Source: Nocardia shimofusensis NBRC 100134 (GTDB lineage Bacteria; Actinomycetota; Actinomycetes; Mycobacteriales; Mycobacteriaceae). Taken from it: a stretch of DNA of 64,000 nucleotides. This document shows positions 26,492-34,947 of the stretch, in pieces; within the stretch, counting starts at the first letter, position 1, and every line of letters begins with the position of its first letter. The stretch lies in NCBI RefSeq assembly GCF_001613125.1, contig NZ_BDBT01000005.1, forward strand, positions 1 through 64,000, written 5' to 3'. The translations under genes and the position numbers were made by a program. A model generated the notes under the pieces. The model saw only the letters and a program-made list of their open reading frames with translations, searched no databases and was not told the DNA's origin.

Positions 26492-28393
26492 TCAGCTCAG
26501 CCGCTGCCTGCTGCTGCGCGCGCGACGACGGGCCTCGGCCATCTCGGCGAGTTCCTGCTCGAGTGCTTCGGCGATCCGGAACTGCCCGGTGTCGTAGATG
26601 CCCGAGGAGCGCACGACCTCGTGATACGCGCCATCCGGATCGGGCGGCGGGGCGGGGCGCTCCTTCTTCTTGCTGCGCGAGGACATGGTCCTGCTGTCCT
26701 TGGCCATCGCCCGGCTGTCCGAGACCGCGGTCTCCGGCTTCGGCGCGGGCACCTGCGGCACCGAGGCGCGCGCGGGCGCGATGTCCTGCCGGGCGGTGAC
26801 AGGCCTGGCCGAGGCGGGCGCGTCGTTGAAGCCCGCGGATCGGACCGGCTTGGTGACCGGCGCGGCAGGACGGGCCGCGACGGACTGCGCAACCGGCTGT
26901 ACGGCCGTCGACTGCACCGTGGCCGGTTTGGTCGCGGCAGGCTTCCCGGCGGTGGCCGAGACCGGCTGCGTCGCGGGCTTCTTCACCGGCTGGGTGGGCT
27001 GCGCCGACGCCGCCGGAACCTTGGCGGGCGAAGCGGTCACCGCCGCGGGCTTCGCGACCGGGGCCGCCTTGGCGGGCGCGGGAGCGGAACTCTGCGCGGC
27101 GGACTTGCTCGCAGCCGAACCGGCGGCGGGCTTCGCCACGGCGGACGCGGTGGCCGCGGGCTCGGCGGCAGCAGCGGACTTGGTAGCGGCGGGCTTGGTA
27201 GCGGCAGGCTTGGCGGCGGCGGGCTTCGTGACAGCCGAAGCCACCTGTCCGTCGGCCGACACCGCCTGTCCGTTGACCCTCGTCGGACGACCGTTGGCCG
27301 ACGCCTCCTTCATAGCGATCCCGTTACGCGCGGGATCGGCGGCGGGGACGGCCTCGGCGGCCGGACGCTTCTCGACGGCCGGAGCGGGAGATTCCTCGTC
27401 CTGCTCTGGGTGCACCACCTCGGCGAGCTCACCTTCGGCGGGAACCTCGAGGCTCTCGTCCAGGGTGAGCGGCTCGCCGGTCTCGGGGTCGACCGGACCC
27501 TCGACCGCGAGGTCGATCTGCTCGGCGATCTCGTATTCGGCGGCGGTGCGCGGCACCATGTCGATCGGCCCCCGCGCCCGCACCGCGACCAGCGAGGGCA
27601 GGCTGTTGCGGATCTGCTCGGCCGGATCGGGCAGTTCGCGCACCTGCTCGGTGGCGCGATAGATGGCCAGGCCGTAGCGCGCGCTCGCGGCATCGTGGAT
27701 GAGCAGCGCGACGCCGATCATCACCGGTGCGATGGCGTGCACGCCGACCTCGTACCACTGTCCCGCGCGCATGTACGGGTAGGTGTTGAGCAGGACGGTC
27801 AGTGACAACAGCGCCATCTCGGCGGTCGCGACCTGCCTGCGATTGTCGACCACACCCCATTCGGCGACCTTGTTGGTGCCGATCATGATGATGATCAGGC
27901 AGACGCTGATCATCCCTTCCAGCAGATAGCTGAACCAGAACAGCGGATCACTCGGCCCGCCGGGCGCGATGTTCTGCTGGACGTTGACCGCCGACCACAG
28001 CATGCCCGCCGCCACGACACCCGCGAGCGCACGGAGCGACCAGGAGCGATGCCGGTACAGCGAGGCCAGTTTGGCGTGCGGACTGGATTCGCGCCGCTGA
28101 GCGGCGATCGCCTTGCGGGCGAGCAACAGATCTCGCATGTCGGCCTTCGCGATCACTTCCGCGGTTTGACGAGCCTGGTCGGAGGCCACGGCAGCGGCCT
28201 GCACTTCTTTCCAGCGCTGCTCTCTGTCCTGCTCGCGAATGCGCTCGGCGAGTTCGCGTTCGGCTTGCAGTTCGCTTTCGGACAGCGCCTCGGTGAGCGC
28301 GGGATCGAACTGGTAGGCCAGGCGTCCCCTGGCCTTTTCGACCCGCAGGGCAAGCTGCGTGACCTCGTCCTCCATCGGACGCTCGACAGTCAT
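26492..28393 (-). CDS. Four-helix membrane protein with a long Ala/Pro/Lys-rich tail
   Basis: The protein has 633 residues. Residues 1-115 are charged and helical (coiled-coil-like, with ESELQAERELAERIREQDRE). Then come about four membrane helices (near 120-245), including WFSYLLEGMISVCLIIIMIGT. A soluble segment (245-345) follows, then a very long low-complexity tail (about 350-600) built of KPAATKPAA-type units, and a charged end. The membrane core resembles DUF2637/spread-type proteins of actinobacterial mobile elements, but no other transfer gene is nearby. The ATG at 28393 has a perfect GGGGAGG site. The lysine-rich tail resembles histone H1-type DNA-binding tails; binding of DNA or cell wall is speculation. 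Confidence 0.65.
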   Translation of the reverse strand: MTVERPMEDEVTQLALRVEKARGRLAYQFDPALTEALSESELQAERELAERIREQDREQRWKEVQAAAVASDQARQTAEVIAKADMRDLLLARKAIAAQRRESSPHAKLASLYRHRSWSLRALAGVVAAGMLWSAVNVQQNIAPGGPSDPLFWFSYLLEGMISVCLIIIMIGTNKVAEWGVVDNRRQVATAEMALLSLTVLLNTYPYMRAGQWYEVGVHAIAPVMIGVALLIHDAASARYGLAIYRATEQVRELPDPAEQIRNSLPSLVAVRARGPIDMVPRTAAEYEIAEQIDLAVEGPVDPETGEPLTLDESLEVPAEGELAEVVHPEQDEESPAPAVEKRPAAEAVPAADPARNGIAMKEASANGRPTRVNGQAVSADGQVASAVTKPAAAKPAATKPAATKSAAAAEPAATASAVAKPAAGSAASKSAAQSSAPAPAKAAPVAKPAAVTASPAKVPAASAQPTQPVKKPATQPVSATAGKPAATKPATVQSTAVQPVAQSVAARPAAPVTKPVRSAGFNDAPASARPVTARQDIAPARASVPQVPAPKPETAVSDSRAMAKDSRTMSSRSKKKERPAPPPDPDGAYHEVVRSSGIYDTGQFRIAEALEQELAEMAEARRRARSSRQRLS

Positions 28394-28574
28394 ATCGACC
28401 TCCCCTTGGGGAGTCTCGATGGCAGACAAGTGATCACGGGTGTGAACAGCACCCCACATTCATAGTCCATGCCGGGTTTCCTGCAAAACCATAGATATTC
28501 ACCGTCACCCGATCTCGGCGCGCCGCGCGCGACACACGGGGCGGAATTGCTTGTTCCTCGGAGTTGTACTCCTT

Positions 28575-28611
28575 CCGGCGCCCACGGCAAAATTCGCGTC
28601 GAGGGCGCCGG
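28575..28611 (-). terminator. Hairpin after aztD
   Basis: CCGGCGCCC (28575-28583) and GGGCGCCGG (28603-28611) are perfect inverted repeats with a 19-base loop. The element begins 15 bases past the aztD stop in the direction of transcription, at the end of the zinc operon. Confidence 0.65.
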
Positions 28612-28625
28612 ATCCGGGCGTGTGA

Positions 28626-29795
28626 TCAGTGCGCCCCGACTCCGCTGAGCTCGTTCGGACGGTCGGGCAGGGTGACCGAGGCCCGCACCTCACCGGCGGC
28701 CAGATCGATGCGGTGCACGCTCGAGGTCGCCGGGTCCGAGACGTAGGCGTCGCCGCCGCGGACGAACAGCGCCGGACGCGCCTGCTGCCACTTCAGCGGT
28801 TCCTGCCAGGGCTCGAGCACCGCGATGCTCCGCACGACCGTGCCCGCGACCGGATCGATCACGTGCAGGCGTCCGTCGGTGGCCAGCACGAGCGCCTCCC
28901 CCCGCGGACCACGACCCAGCGACCGGAAGGTGTAGCTCGCGCCCAGATCCACGAGGCGCAACTGCCCGGTGGCGGTGTCGATCAGCGAGACCTGCTGCGG
29001 CCGCTCCAGTTCGGCGTCCTCGTCCTGCTTGTAATCTCCGAGCACCACCGCGGACTCCGGGCTGCCCGCCTGATTGCCGATTCTGCTGTAAGGGGTGGGA
29101 CCATCGATCTTGGTGATGACGCCGTCGCGATAGACCAGCACGCCGTTCTCGCACCCGACGACCACGGTCTCGTCCTTCGCCGTCGCCTCGCCGTGGACGC
29201 CGGGGCAGTCCTCGTTACGGGCGATCTCCTCGCCCTGCGCGTCGAGCACCATCAGCCCGGAGCGCCGCTGTTCGGTTCCCACGGTGAGGACGAGACTGCC
29301 GTCGGCCATTTCCACGGCCACACCGTGATGCGGGGCCGCGGTCCGGTGTACCCGGGTGGGCGGTGCGTCCCCGGAAGGATCGGACAGATCGGCGGGGTCG
29401 AAGGAGACGATTTCCCCGGTGCCGTCGGTGAACAGCACGGTGCGGCCCGCGTGCCGCACGACATGTCCCGGTTTCGGTCCGGGGAAAGCGATATCGGTGA
29501 ATTCCGCGGTGAGGGCGTCGTAGACCCGGAAGCCCTCGTCGGTGGACACCATCAGATGCCGTTCGTCACCCGCCGGATTCAGCCGGTTGAATCCCGCCAG
29601 CGGGGTCGTCGCGGCCAATTCCAGCGTCCGCCCGTCGAGCACGTGGATTCCGCCGTCGAAGGTGACCGCGATCGGTTCGACGGTCGCGTGACCGGACGCC
29701 GTCGCTTCGTCCTCGTCGCCGGAACCGCACGCGCTCAACGCGACGGTCGCGGTCAGCAGACCGGCCAGCACCGTCGCGGTCGATCGAATCCTCAT
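28626..29795 (-). CDS. aztD: Zinc metallochaperone AztD (lipoprotein)
   Basis: A 389-residue lipoprotein: signal peptide with lipobox LSAC (Cys 23), then a predicted beta-propeller with repeats such as GFNRLNPAGDERHLMVSTDE, VLVYRDGVITKIDG and GRLHVIDPVAG. AztD carries zinc outside the membrane and hands it to the solute-binding protein AztC. GAGGAAAAC precedes the ATG, 15 bases after the aztC stop, so it is the last gene of the aztB-aztC-aztD operon. A second AztD-like domain is fused to the permease of the same operon, so this is one of two. A hairpin follows. Confidence 0.85.
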   Translation of the reverse strand: MRIRSTATVLAGLLTATVALSACGSGDEDEATASGHATVEPIAVTFDGGIHVLDGRTLELAATTPLAGFNRLNPAGDERHLMVSTDEGFRVYDALTAEFTDIAFPGPKPGHVVRHAGRTVLFTDGTGEIVSFDPADLSDPSGDAPPTRVHRTAAPHHGVAVEMADGSLVLTVGTEQRRSGLMVLDAQGEEIARNEDCPGVHGEATAKDETVVVGCENGVLVYRDGVITKIDGPTPYSRIGNQAGSPESAVVLGDYKQDEDAELERPQQVSLIDTATGQLRLVDLGASYTFRSLGRGPRGEALVLATDGRLHVIDPVAGTVVRSIAVLEPWQEPLKWQQARPALFVRGGDAYVSDPATSSVHRIDLAAGEVRASVTLPDRPNELSGVGAH

Positions 29796-29810
29796 GTCGT
29801 TTTCCTCATC

Positions 29811-30734
29811 TCATCCATCCGCGGTCAGACCGGACACGATGGCCTCGGTATTGGTCCGCATCATTTCCAGGTAGGTGGCCGCTCCCGCGCCGGGAGCGCT
29901 CAGCGATTCCGATTGCAGCCCGATCACCCGCACGTGCAGGCCCGCATGTGCGGCCAGTACGCGCGCGAGCCGGTCGGGCTGGGCGGTGTCGGCGAAGATC
30001 GCGGGCACGCCCGCGGTGCGCACCGCGACCGCCAGTTCGGACAGATCCGACGCGCTCGGCGAAGCGAGCGTCGTGCCGCCCGGCAGCACCGCGCCGATGA
30101 CCTCGAATCCGTAGCGCTGGGCCAGATAGCCGAAGACGTGGTGGTTGGTGACGAGCTTGCGGCGCTCGGCGGGCACGGTCGCGAGCCGCTCGGTCATCCA
30201 GCGGTCGAGGTCGTCGAGTTCGCGGAGACAGGTCTCGGTGCGCGCGCGGATCGCGGCGGCATCGGCGCCGGTGTGCGCGAGCACCGCGTCGCGGATCGCC
30301 TCGACGGCGCGCGCGACGCGGCGCGGGTCGGTCCAGAAGTGCGGGTCGGGACGGTCGGCGCCGACCTCGGGCCGGTAGCGCAGCGGCTCGACCAGCTCAC
30401 CCACCGCCAGCGAGGCGACTCCGGCCTGCACTGCCGCGTCGACGTGGCGGGCCACGCCTTCTTCCAAGCCGAGTCCGTTGTGCACGATCAGGTCCGCTCG
30501 TTCCATCCGCGCCGCCTGTGGCGCCGAGACGGCGAAGTGATGCGGGTCGGCGCCGGGATTCATCAGAACGGTGACCTCGGCGGCGTCGCCCACCACCGCG
30601 GCGGTGAGGTCGCCGAGGATGTTCGTGGTGACCACGATCGAATCACCGCGGCCCGCGGTGTCGACGCATCCGGCGCAGATGGTCAGCAGCAGCGCCGTGA
30701 CCAGTGGCGCGAGCAGCCGGGACAGCGCGCTCAT
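29811..30734 (-). CDS. aztC: Zinc ABC transporter substrate-binding lipoprotein AztC
   Basis: A cluster A-I metal-binding protein of 307 residues, anchored by a lipid at Cys 23 (ICAGC, slightly atypical box). Likely zinc ligands are the histidines in NPGADPHHF, DPHFWTDP and TNHHVFGYLAQ, plus the acidic FADTAQP near the end, the standard pattern of ZnuA/AztC proteins. It lacks the long His-rich loop of ZnuA, as expected when a separate chaperone (AztD) supplies the metal. The ATG overlaps the stop of the aztB fusion (ATGA), so the two are translationally coupled. Confidence 0.92.
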   Translation of the reverse strand: MSALSRLLAPLVTALLLTICAGCVDTAGRGDSIVVTTNILGDLTAAVVGDAAEVTVLMNPGADPHHFAVSAPQAARMERADLIVHNGLGLEEGVARHVDAAVQAGVASLAVGELVEPLRYRPEVGADRPDPHFWTDPRRVARAVEAIRDAVLAHTGADAAAIRARTETCLRELDDLDRWMTERLATVPAERRKLVTNHHVFGYLAQRYGFEVIGAVLPGGTTLASPSASDLSELAVAVRTAGVPAIFADTAQPDRLARVLAAHAGLHVRVIGLQSESLSAPGAGAATYLEMMRTNTEAIVSGLTADG

Positions 30735-32719
30735 GCGCCCGTCTCCACCATCAACGCCGGGGTGACCGGAACCGGGAAAGTCCGGGCCACCCGTAGATCG
30801 GCGTAATCGATCTCGACGATCCGGCGGCCTGCCGGATCGTTGACGTAGGCGCGGTTCGTGTCGACCGACACCACCGGCGGGTGGTCCGGATTCGCGGGGT
30901 CGGCGCGAGCGAGCACCTCGGTACGCGCGGTTTCCCCGCCGTGCGCCGGATCGTAGGCGCGCAGTATGCCGTCCGCCGCCACGGTCAGCAGCGGGGCTCC
31001 CTCCCCCGCGGTGCCCGCCGCCAGCACCGGACCGGTCTCGACGAGGGTCCAGGCGCCCGCGCGGATGTCGAGCAGCCACACACCACGACTGCCCGCCCGT
31101 GCGGTGAGCGTGGTGGCGCCCCTCCGGTGCCGGAATTCGACGGCCCGTTCCGCCGGCGGCACCGGGTGCGGGTAGGCGACCGCGCGACCGGTGAATGCGC
31201 CGTTGGCCGCCGAGATCACCGCCGCCCCGTCGGCGCAGCCGAACACCACGCCGCGGCGCGTCAGCGCCGATCCCCGCGGTTCCCGGCAAGGCGCCTCCGG
31301 ACTCGCGACCACCGCGCCGTCTTCGGCCAGCACCTCCACCCGGCCGTCGGGGCGGGCGACGACCAGATGCCCCTCGTAGGGCACCGCGAGGCCGGGGACA
31401 GGATCGCGGAGTTCGGCGACCGCACCCGCGTCCAGTGCGGCGCGATCGAACAACACCGTCGCGCCGTCCACCGGCATCGCGGCCAGCGCCGCATCGGCGT
31501 ACACGGGCCCGGCGGGATCGCCCTCCGCCCGGGCACCCACCTCCCGGGCAGTCGACCGGTAGTAGTGCTCGTGGTCGCCGTGGTCGACGATCCAGCTGCC
31601 CGCGTCCACGATCCGGACACCGTCGCCGGTGCCGAGATAGGCGTACCTGTCGTCACCGGCGATCGAGCGCACCCCCGCGACCGCGGGCAGTTCGGTGATC
31701 TGTTCGCTCACCAGATCCAGCACCCGCACCGCTCCGGTGTCGGGATCGGCGATCACCAGCCGTGGCATCGGCTCGGCCGATTCCTCAGCGCCCGCCACGT
31801 ACCCGTGTGGCGCGGGTTCCGGCGGCACCGGCTGCGCGCCACACCCGCTGATCGCCACCGCGGACGCCACCGCGGCCGAGGCCACCGCGCCCCGCCGCGC
31901 GCGCAGCCTGCCACGCAGCGCCGACACCGCCGCCGACCCGAAGAACAGTCCGACCGCGACCAGTGCGATGGTCGCACCCGCCGCGGTCCCCGCGTACCAG
32001 GAGACCAGCAGTCCGACCGCTGTCGCCGTCGCGCCGAGCACCGCGGCGACCACCATGACGACCGGGATCCGGTGCACCCACAACACCGCGGCCGCGGGCG
32101 GGGCGATCAGCAGCCCGAACACCAGCAGCGTTCCGGCCACGTGGAAGGACGCGACGATCGCCAGGGTGATGAGCCCGAGCATGCCCGCCTGGGCGAGCCT
32201 CGGCCGCAGACCCAGCGTGTGCGCGGTGCGCGGGTCGAACGACAGCGCGACGAACCCGCGATGCCCGAGCACCGCGATCGCGCAGCCGACCGCCACCGCC
32301 ACCGCGAGCACCACGAGATCTCGATCGCGGATGGCCAGCACGTCGCCGAACAGGAACCCGGTCAGGTCGACGGCGAACGATTGGGCTCGCGAGACGATCA
32401 CCACCCCGCCGGCCAGCATCGCGACGAAGAGCAACCCGATGCCGATATCGGCGGACAGACGCCGTGAGCGGGTCAGCATCGACACCCCGAAAGCCATCGC
32501 CACCGCGCTGATCGCCGCGCCCACCAGCAGATTGCCGCCGATCAGGGCAGCGACGGCGACGCCGGGCAGCATCCCGTGTGCCATCGCCTCACTCAGGAAA
32601 GCCATGCCGCGCACCACGACCCAGGTCCCTGCCGGCGCGCACAGACAGCTCACGAGCAGACCGCCCCACAGCGCCCGCGTCACGAAGGACACCTCGAACG
32701 GGGCGAGCAACCATTCCAT
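30731..32719 (-). CDS. aztB: Zinc ABC permease AztB fused to an AztD-like metallochaperone domain
   Basis: One uninterrupted frame of 662 residues. Residues 1-270 are a nine-helix ABC-3 permease (SEAMAHGMLPGVAVAALIGG, FDPRTAHTLGLRP, GTLLVFGLLIAPPAAA). Then come a basic stretch, a short hydrophobic run and a lipobox-like ISGC (Cys near 291), exactly the form of a lipoprotein signal peptide. After it lies a roughly 370-residue propeller-like domain with VDHGDHEHYYRS near 378-390, the His-rich zinc motif of AztD. It looks like permease and chaperone genes joined in frame. I use the ATG at 32719; the longer frame would reach over the Zur box into aztA. It overlaps aztC by four bases. Confidence 0.85.
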   Translation of the reverse strand: MEWLLAPFEVSFVTRALWGGLLVSCLCAPAGTWVVVRGMAFLSEAMAHGMLPGVAVAALIGGNLLVGAAISAVAMAFGVSMLTRSRRLSADIGIGLLFVAMLAGGVVIVSRAQSFAVDLTGFLFGDVLAIRDRDLVVLAVAVAVGCAIAVLGHRGFVALSFDPRTAHTLGLRPRLAQAGMLGLITLAIVASFHVAGTLLVFGLLIAPPAAAVLWVHRIPVVMVVAAVLGATATAVGLLVSWYAGTAAGATIALVAVGLFFGSAAVSALRGRLRARRGAVASAAVASAVAISGCGAQPVPPEPAPHGYVAGAEESAEPMPRLVIADPDTGAVRVLDLVSEQITELPAVAGVRSIAGDDRYAYLGTGDGVRIVDAGSWIVDHGDHEHYYRSTAREVGARAEGDPAGPVYADAALAAMPVDGATVLFDRAALDAGAVAELRDPVPGLAVPYEGHLVVARPDGRVEVLAEDGAVVASPEAPCREPRGSALTRRGVVFGCADGAAVISAANGAFTGRAVAYPHPVPPAERAVEFRHRRGATTLTARAGSRGVWLLDIRAGAWTLVETGPVLAAGTAGEGAPLLTVAADGILRAYDPAHGGETARTEVLARADPANPDHPPVVSVDTNRAYVNDPAGRRIVEIDYADLRVARTFPVPVTPALMVETGA

Positions 32720-32736
32720 GAGCAGAGACCATAAGA

Positions 32737-32751
32737 TGAAAACGATTATCA
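32737..32751. promoter_or_regulatory. Candidate Zur box between aztA and aztB
   Basis: TGAAAACGATTATCA is an imperfect palindrome matching the actinobacterial Zur pattern (TGAAAA...TTNTCA). It lies in the 61-base divergent gap, 17 bases from the aztB start and 29 from the aztA start, so zinc-loaded Zur could repress both transcripts from one site. Confidence 0.8.
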
Positions 32752-32780
32752 ATTCCACTAAGGTGACGGGAGCCACAACC

Positions 32781-33500
32781 ATGACGGCCGGAGTGCGAAT
32801 CGACGGACTGACCGCGGGCTATCGCGGCCGTATCGCCCTGCGCGAGATCACCGCGACGATTCCCGCGGGGGCCGTCACCGCGGTGCTCGGCCACAACGGA
32901 TCGGGCAAGTCGACCCTGCTCGCCGCCCTTGCCGGGCTCCTGCGCCCGATCGCGGGCCGGATCGACCGCGGCGGCCACACGCGCACCGCGTTCGTGGTCC
33001 AGCACAGCGCGGTGTCCGCGACCCTGCCCATCACCGTCGGCCAGACCGTGGCGATGGGCCGCTGGGCGCATCTCGGCCATTGGCGCAGATCGAGAAGGCA
33101 GGACACCACCGTGGTGGCCGACTGCCTGCGCCGCATGGACCTCACCGGTCTCGCACACCGCCGGCTCGACACCCTCTCCGGTGGACAACGGCAGCGCACC
33201 CTGATCGCCCAGGCCCTCGCCCAGCAGGCCGACCTGCTGCTGCTCGACGAACCGACCGCGAATCTGGACGCGCGCTCGCGACGGGTCATCGCCGGACTGC
33301 TGACCGAGACAGCCGCCACCGGAGTAACTGTCGTGCACGCGACACATCGCTCCGACGAAGCCCGAGCCGCCGATCACCATCTCGTGCTCGACGACGGCAG
33401 GCTGCTCCCCCATGCGCTTCCCGGCGAACAGCCCTCGGGTCACGACGAGTTGTCTTTCGACCGAAACGCCACGGCCGCGCAATCGCTCGGCTTACCCTGA
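32781..33500 (+). CDS. aztA: Zinc ABC transporter ATP-binding protein AztA
   Basis: Powers zinc import through AztB. It has 239 residues with Walker A LGHNGSGKSTLL (near 38), a Q-loop in FVVQHSAVS, signature LSGGQRQR, Walker B LLLLDEPTANLD and the H-loop His in VVHATHRSDE. GGGAG precedes the ATG. It is transcribed away from the rest of the locus (aztB, aztC, aztD) with the Zur-like box between, so zinc shortage would induce both sides together. A strong hairpin lies 78 bases past the stop. Confidence 0.93.
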   Translation: MTAGVRIDGLTAGYRGRIALREITATIPAGAVTAVLGHNGSGKSTLLAALAGLLRPIAGRIDRGGHTRTAFVVQHSAVSATLPITVGQTVAMGRWAHLGHWRRSRRQDTTVVADCLRRMDLTGLAHRRLDTLSGGQRQRTLIAQALAQQADLLLLDEPTANLDARSRRVIAGLLTETAATGVTVVHATHRSDEARAADHHLVLDDGRLLPHALPGEQPSGHDELSFDRNATAAQSLGLP

Positions 33501-33577
33501 ATCCACCCGGTTAGCCCCGGGGTTGCAGGGCGGGTCGCACGCCCCCTGATCGCGATCCGCCATCGTCTGGTCGGTCA

Positions 33578-33613
33578 GGTGGGTCCGGGCCCGGCTTCAG
33601 CCCCGGACCCACC
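33578..33613 (+). terminator. 12-bp hairpin after aztA
   Basis: GGTGGGTCCGGG (33578-33589) and CCCGGACCCACC (33602-33613) are perfect inverted repeats with a 12-base loop, downstream of aztA and before a gene-free region. Confidence 0.8.
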
Positions 33614-33999
33614 CGACTCGCGTCACCCCACTGCATTCGCCTTTTCGCGATATTCGGGAAAGGGTGTTAATTCGCCGCTAATATTCGCGTGCATCCGATC
33701 GCACAAATGGCGGCGACATCGGCAGCGGGGATATCGCCGTGCAATCCCCGGCGGGAAACATTCACGGGCAATTTCCGGAACAGACGAGCGGCACCGGAGT
33801 GGACGGCCGAATCTTTCCTGCACATTCCGCCGACAGGCGCTAAAATTGTCGGCACCTGGAAAATCGATGTGATCCGGTATTTCCGTCCGCGGCGACGAGC
33901 CACGGATACGAGAGCTTCACCGCCCGGCCGTCGGCACCGCAGCTGGAACTGCGCGGCGCCGGACAGCCGGTGCCGTTTCACCTGCCGAGGAGGCCGACC
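33614..33999. other. Relatively AT-rich region before a small gene
   Basis: No gene is convincing here. The stretch around 33660-33700 (GTTAATTCGCCGCTAATATT) and around 33840-33890 is noticeably richer in A and T than the surroundings, so promoters for the small gene that follows are likely. Open frames lack ribosome-binding sites. Confidence 0.4.
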
Positions 34000-34167
34000 A
34001 TGGTCGACAATGTCGTGACCGATCAGTCCGAACCCGACCCCGGAGTCGTGATCTGGCCGGAACCCAGCCGGCTCGACGCCTGGTGGGAGCGCGTCGTGTT
34101 CGGATCCGGCAGCAGGTCGGCGAGTGCGGCGGGAGACGCGCTACACGAAGGTACCCGGGGGCAATAG
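34000..34167 (+). CDS. Small hypothetical protein, 55 residues
   Basis: ATG preceded by an excellent GAGGAGG site encodes an acidic peptide with two closely placed tryptophans (RLDAWWERVVFGSGSR) and a Val/Asp-rich start. No family is recognised, and there is no signal or membrane segment. Its stop codon lies inside the loop of a perfect hairpin, so a terminator ends the message at the gene itself. The site and terminator argue that it is real despite its size. Confidence 0.55.
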   Translation: MVDNVVTDQSEPDPGVVIWPEPSRLDAWWERVVFGSGSRSASAAGDALHEGTRGQ

Positions 34168-34182
34168 CTTTCCCCGGGTACC
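34150..34182. terminator. Hairpin overlapping the small gene's stop codon
   Basis: GGTACCCGGGG (34150-34160) pairs perfectly with CCCCGGGTACC (34172-34182); the TAG stop sits in the 11-base loop. The convergent GAF gene ends 13 bases further on, so the element can serve both directions. Confidence 0.75.
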
Positions 34183-34194
34183 TGTCGGGGGTTG

Positions 34195-34620
34195 TCAGGG
34201 CCGGGGCCGGAACGCGTGCTCACGCTCGGAGTAGAGCGTGAGCAGTCCCAGCAATTGAGCCTCGGCCACCAGCGGCTGGCAATACAGCGAGCGTATTCCG
34301 TGCGCGCGAAGCTGCTCGCAGTATTCTTCCCAACGCCGTTCGGCGACCAGATCGCCGACCAGTATGGGATGCCCGGTGCGGGCGACATCGAGAGCGGGCG
34401 TATCGGGACACCTCGACTGAGCGTGTTCGAGTTCCTCGGCCAGCCGGTTCGACCAGCCGAGCACTTCCAGACCGTCATTCTCCCAGGCCGTGATCCCGAC
34501 CAGCGGATGACCGGGGAGCAGGCGCGCGATATTGCGCGCCGCACGCTGCGGGACGGACGAATCGCGTTCCGGACCGGCGCCGCCGGTCGAGTCGAACGAC
34601 AGGACGCGGGCGTCGAGCAT
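34195..34620 (-). CDS. Stand-alone GAF-domain protein
   Basis: The protein has 141 residues and one GAF-type sensor domain: RNIARLLPGHPLVGITAWEN, then ARTGHPILVGDLVAERRWEEYCEQLRAHG, IRSLYCQPLVAE and LLGLLTLYSE. Such domains often precede an ANTAR or output domain in actinobacteria, but this gene ends right after the GAF fold. I chose the ATG at 34620 because GAGGTG lies upstream. The partner is unknown; it may act by binding another regulator. Confidence 0.75.
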   Translation of the reverse strand: MLDARVLSFDSTGGAGPERDSSVPQRAARNIARLLPGHPLVGITAWENDGLEVLGWSNRLAEELEHAQSRCPDTPALDVARTGHPILVGDLVAERRWEEYCEQLRAHGIRSLYCQPLVAEAQLLGLLTLYSEREHAFRPRP

Positions 34621-34947
34621 GCGAACACCTCGTTCGTTGTTGCATCGGCGCGCGGGCGGGCATCGGTGATACCGCGAATGTCGCGCCGCCCGGCGCACCG
34701 ATTTCACTGTCCAGCTGGGGCCGCTTGTCCGCGGCCGCGCGGCACCCGGTTCCCCGGACACCCGGCCGGCCTCGGCAGCACCGATGACCGGCGTGAACGG
34801 TTGTGCGCCCGGGTCTTTCGTGGAGACATCGGGCAGATCCGGCTCCGCTCACCTGCACGCGAGCCATTCCGCCGAGCGGCGGTATGACGCGACAACAATA
34901 ACACCGGTTGGTTCGCTCGTTGCCGGGAATTCGCCGCGGTCCCCGGC
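34621..34947. other. Region without a recognisable gene
   Basis: About 330 bases between the GAF gene start and a small membrane-protein gene on the same strand. It should hold the GAF promoter. I see no supported gene or repeat. Confidence 0.4.

Noticed and set aside
28629..32467. Very long open frames on the plus strand opposite the zinc genes (up to about 725 codons)
   Set aside because: Open antisense frames are expected in GC-rich coding sequence; their translations are Arg/His/Gly-rich without domains, and the minus-strand genes are well supported.
32720..32782. Longer aztB start at 32782
   Set aside because: It would cover the Zur box and the aztA start; the ATG at 32719 gives a normal permease N-terminus.
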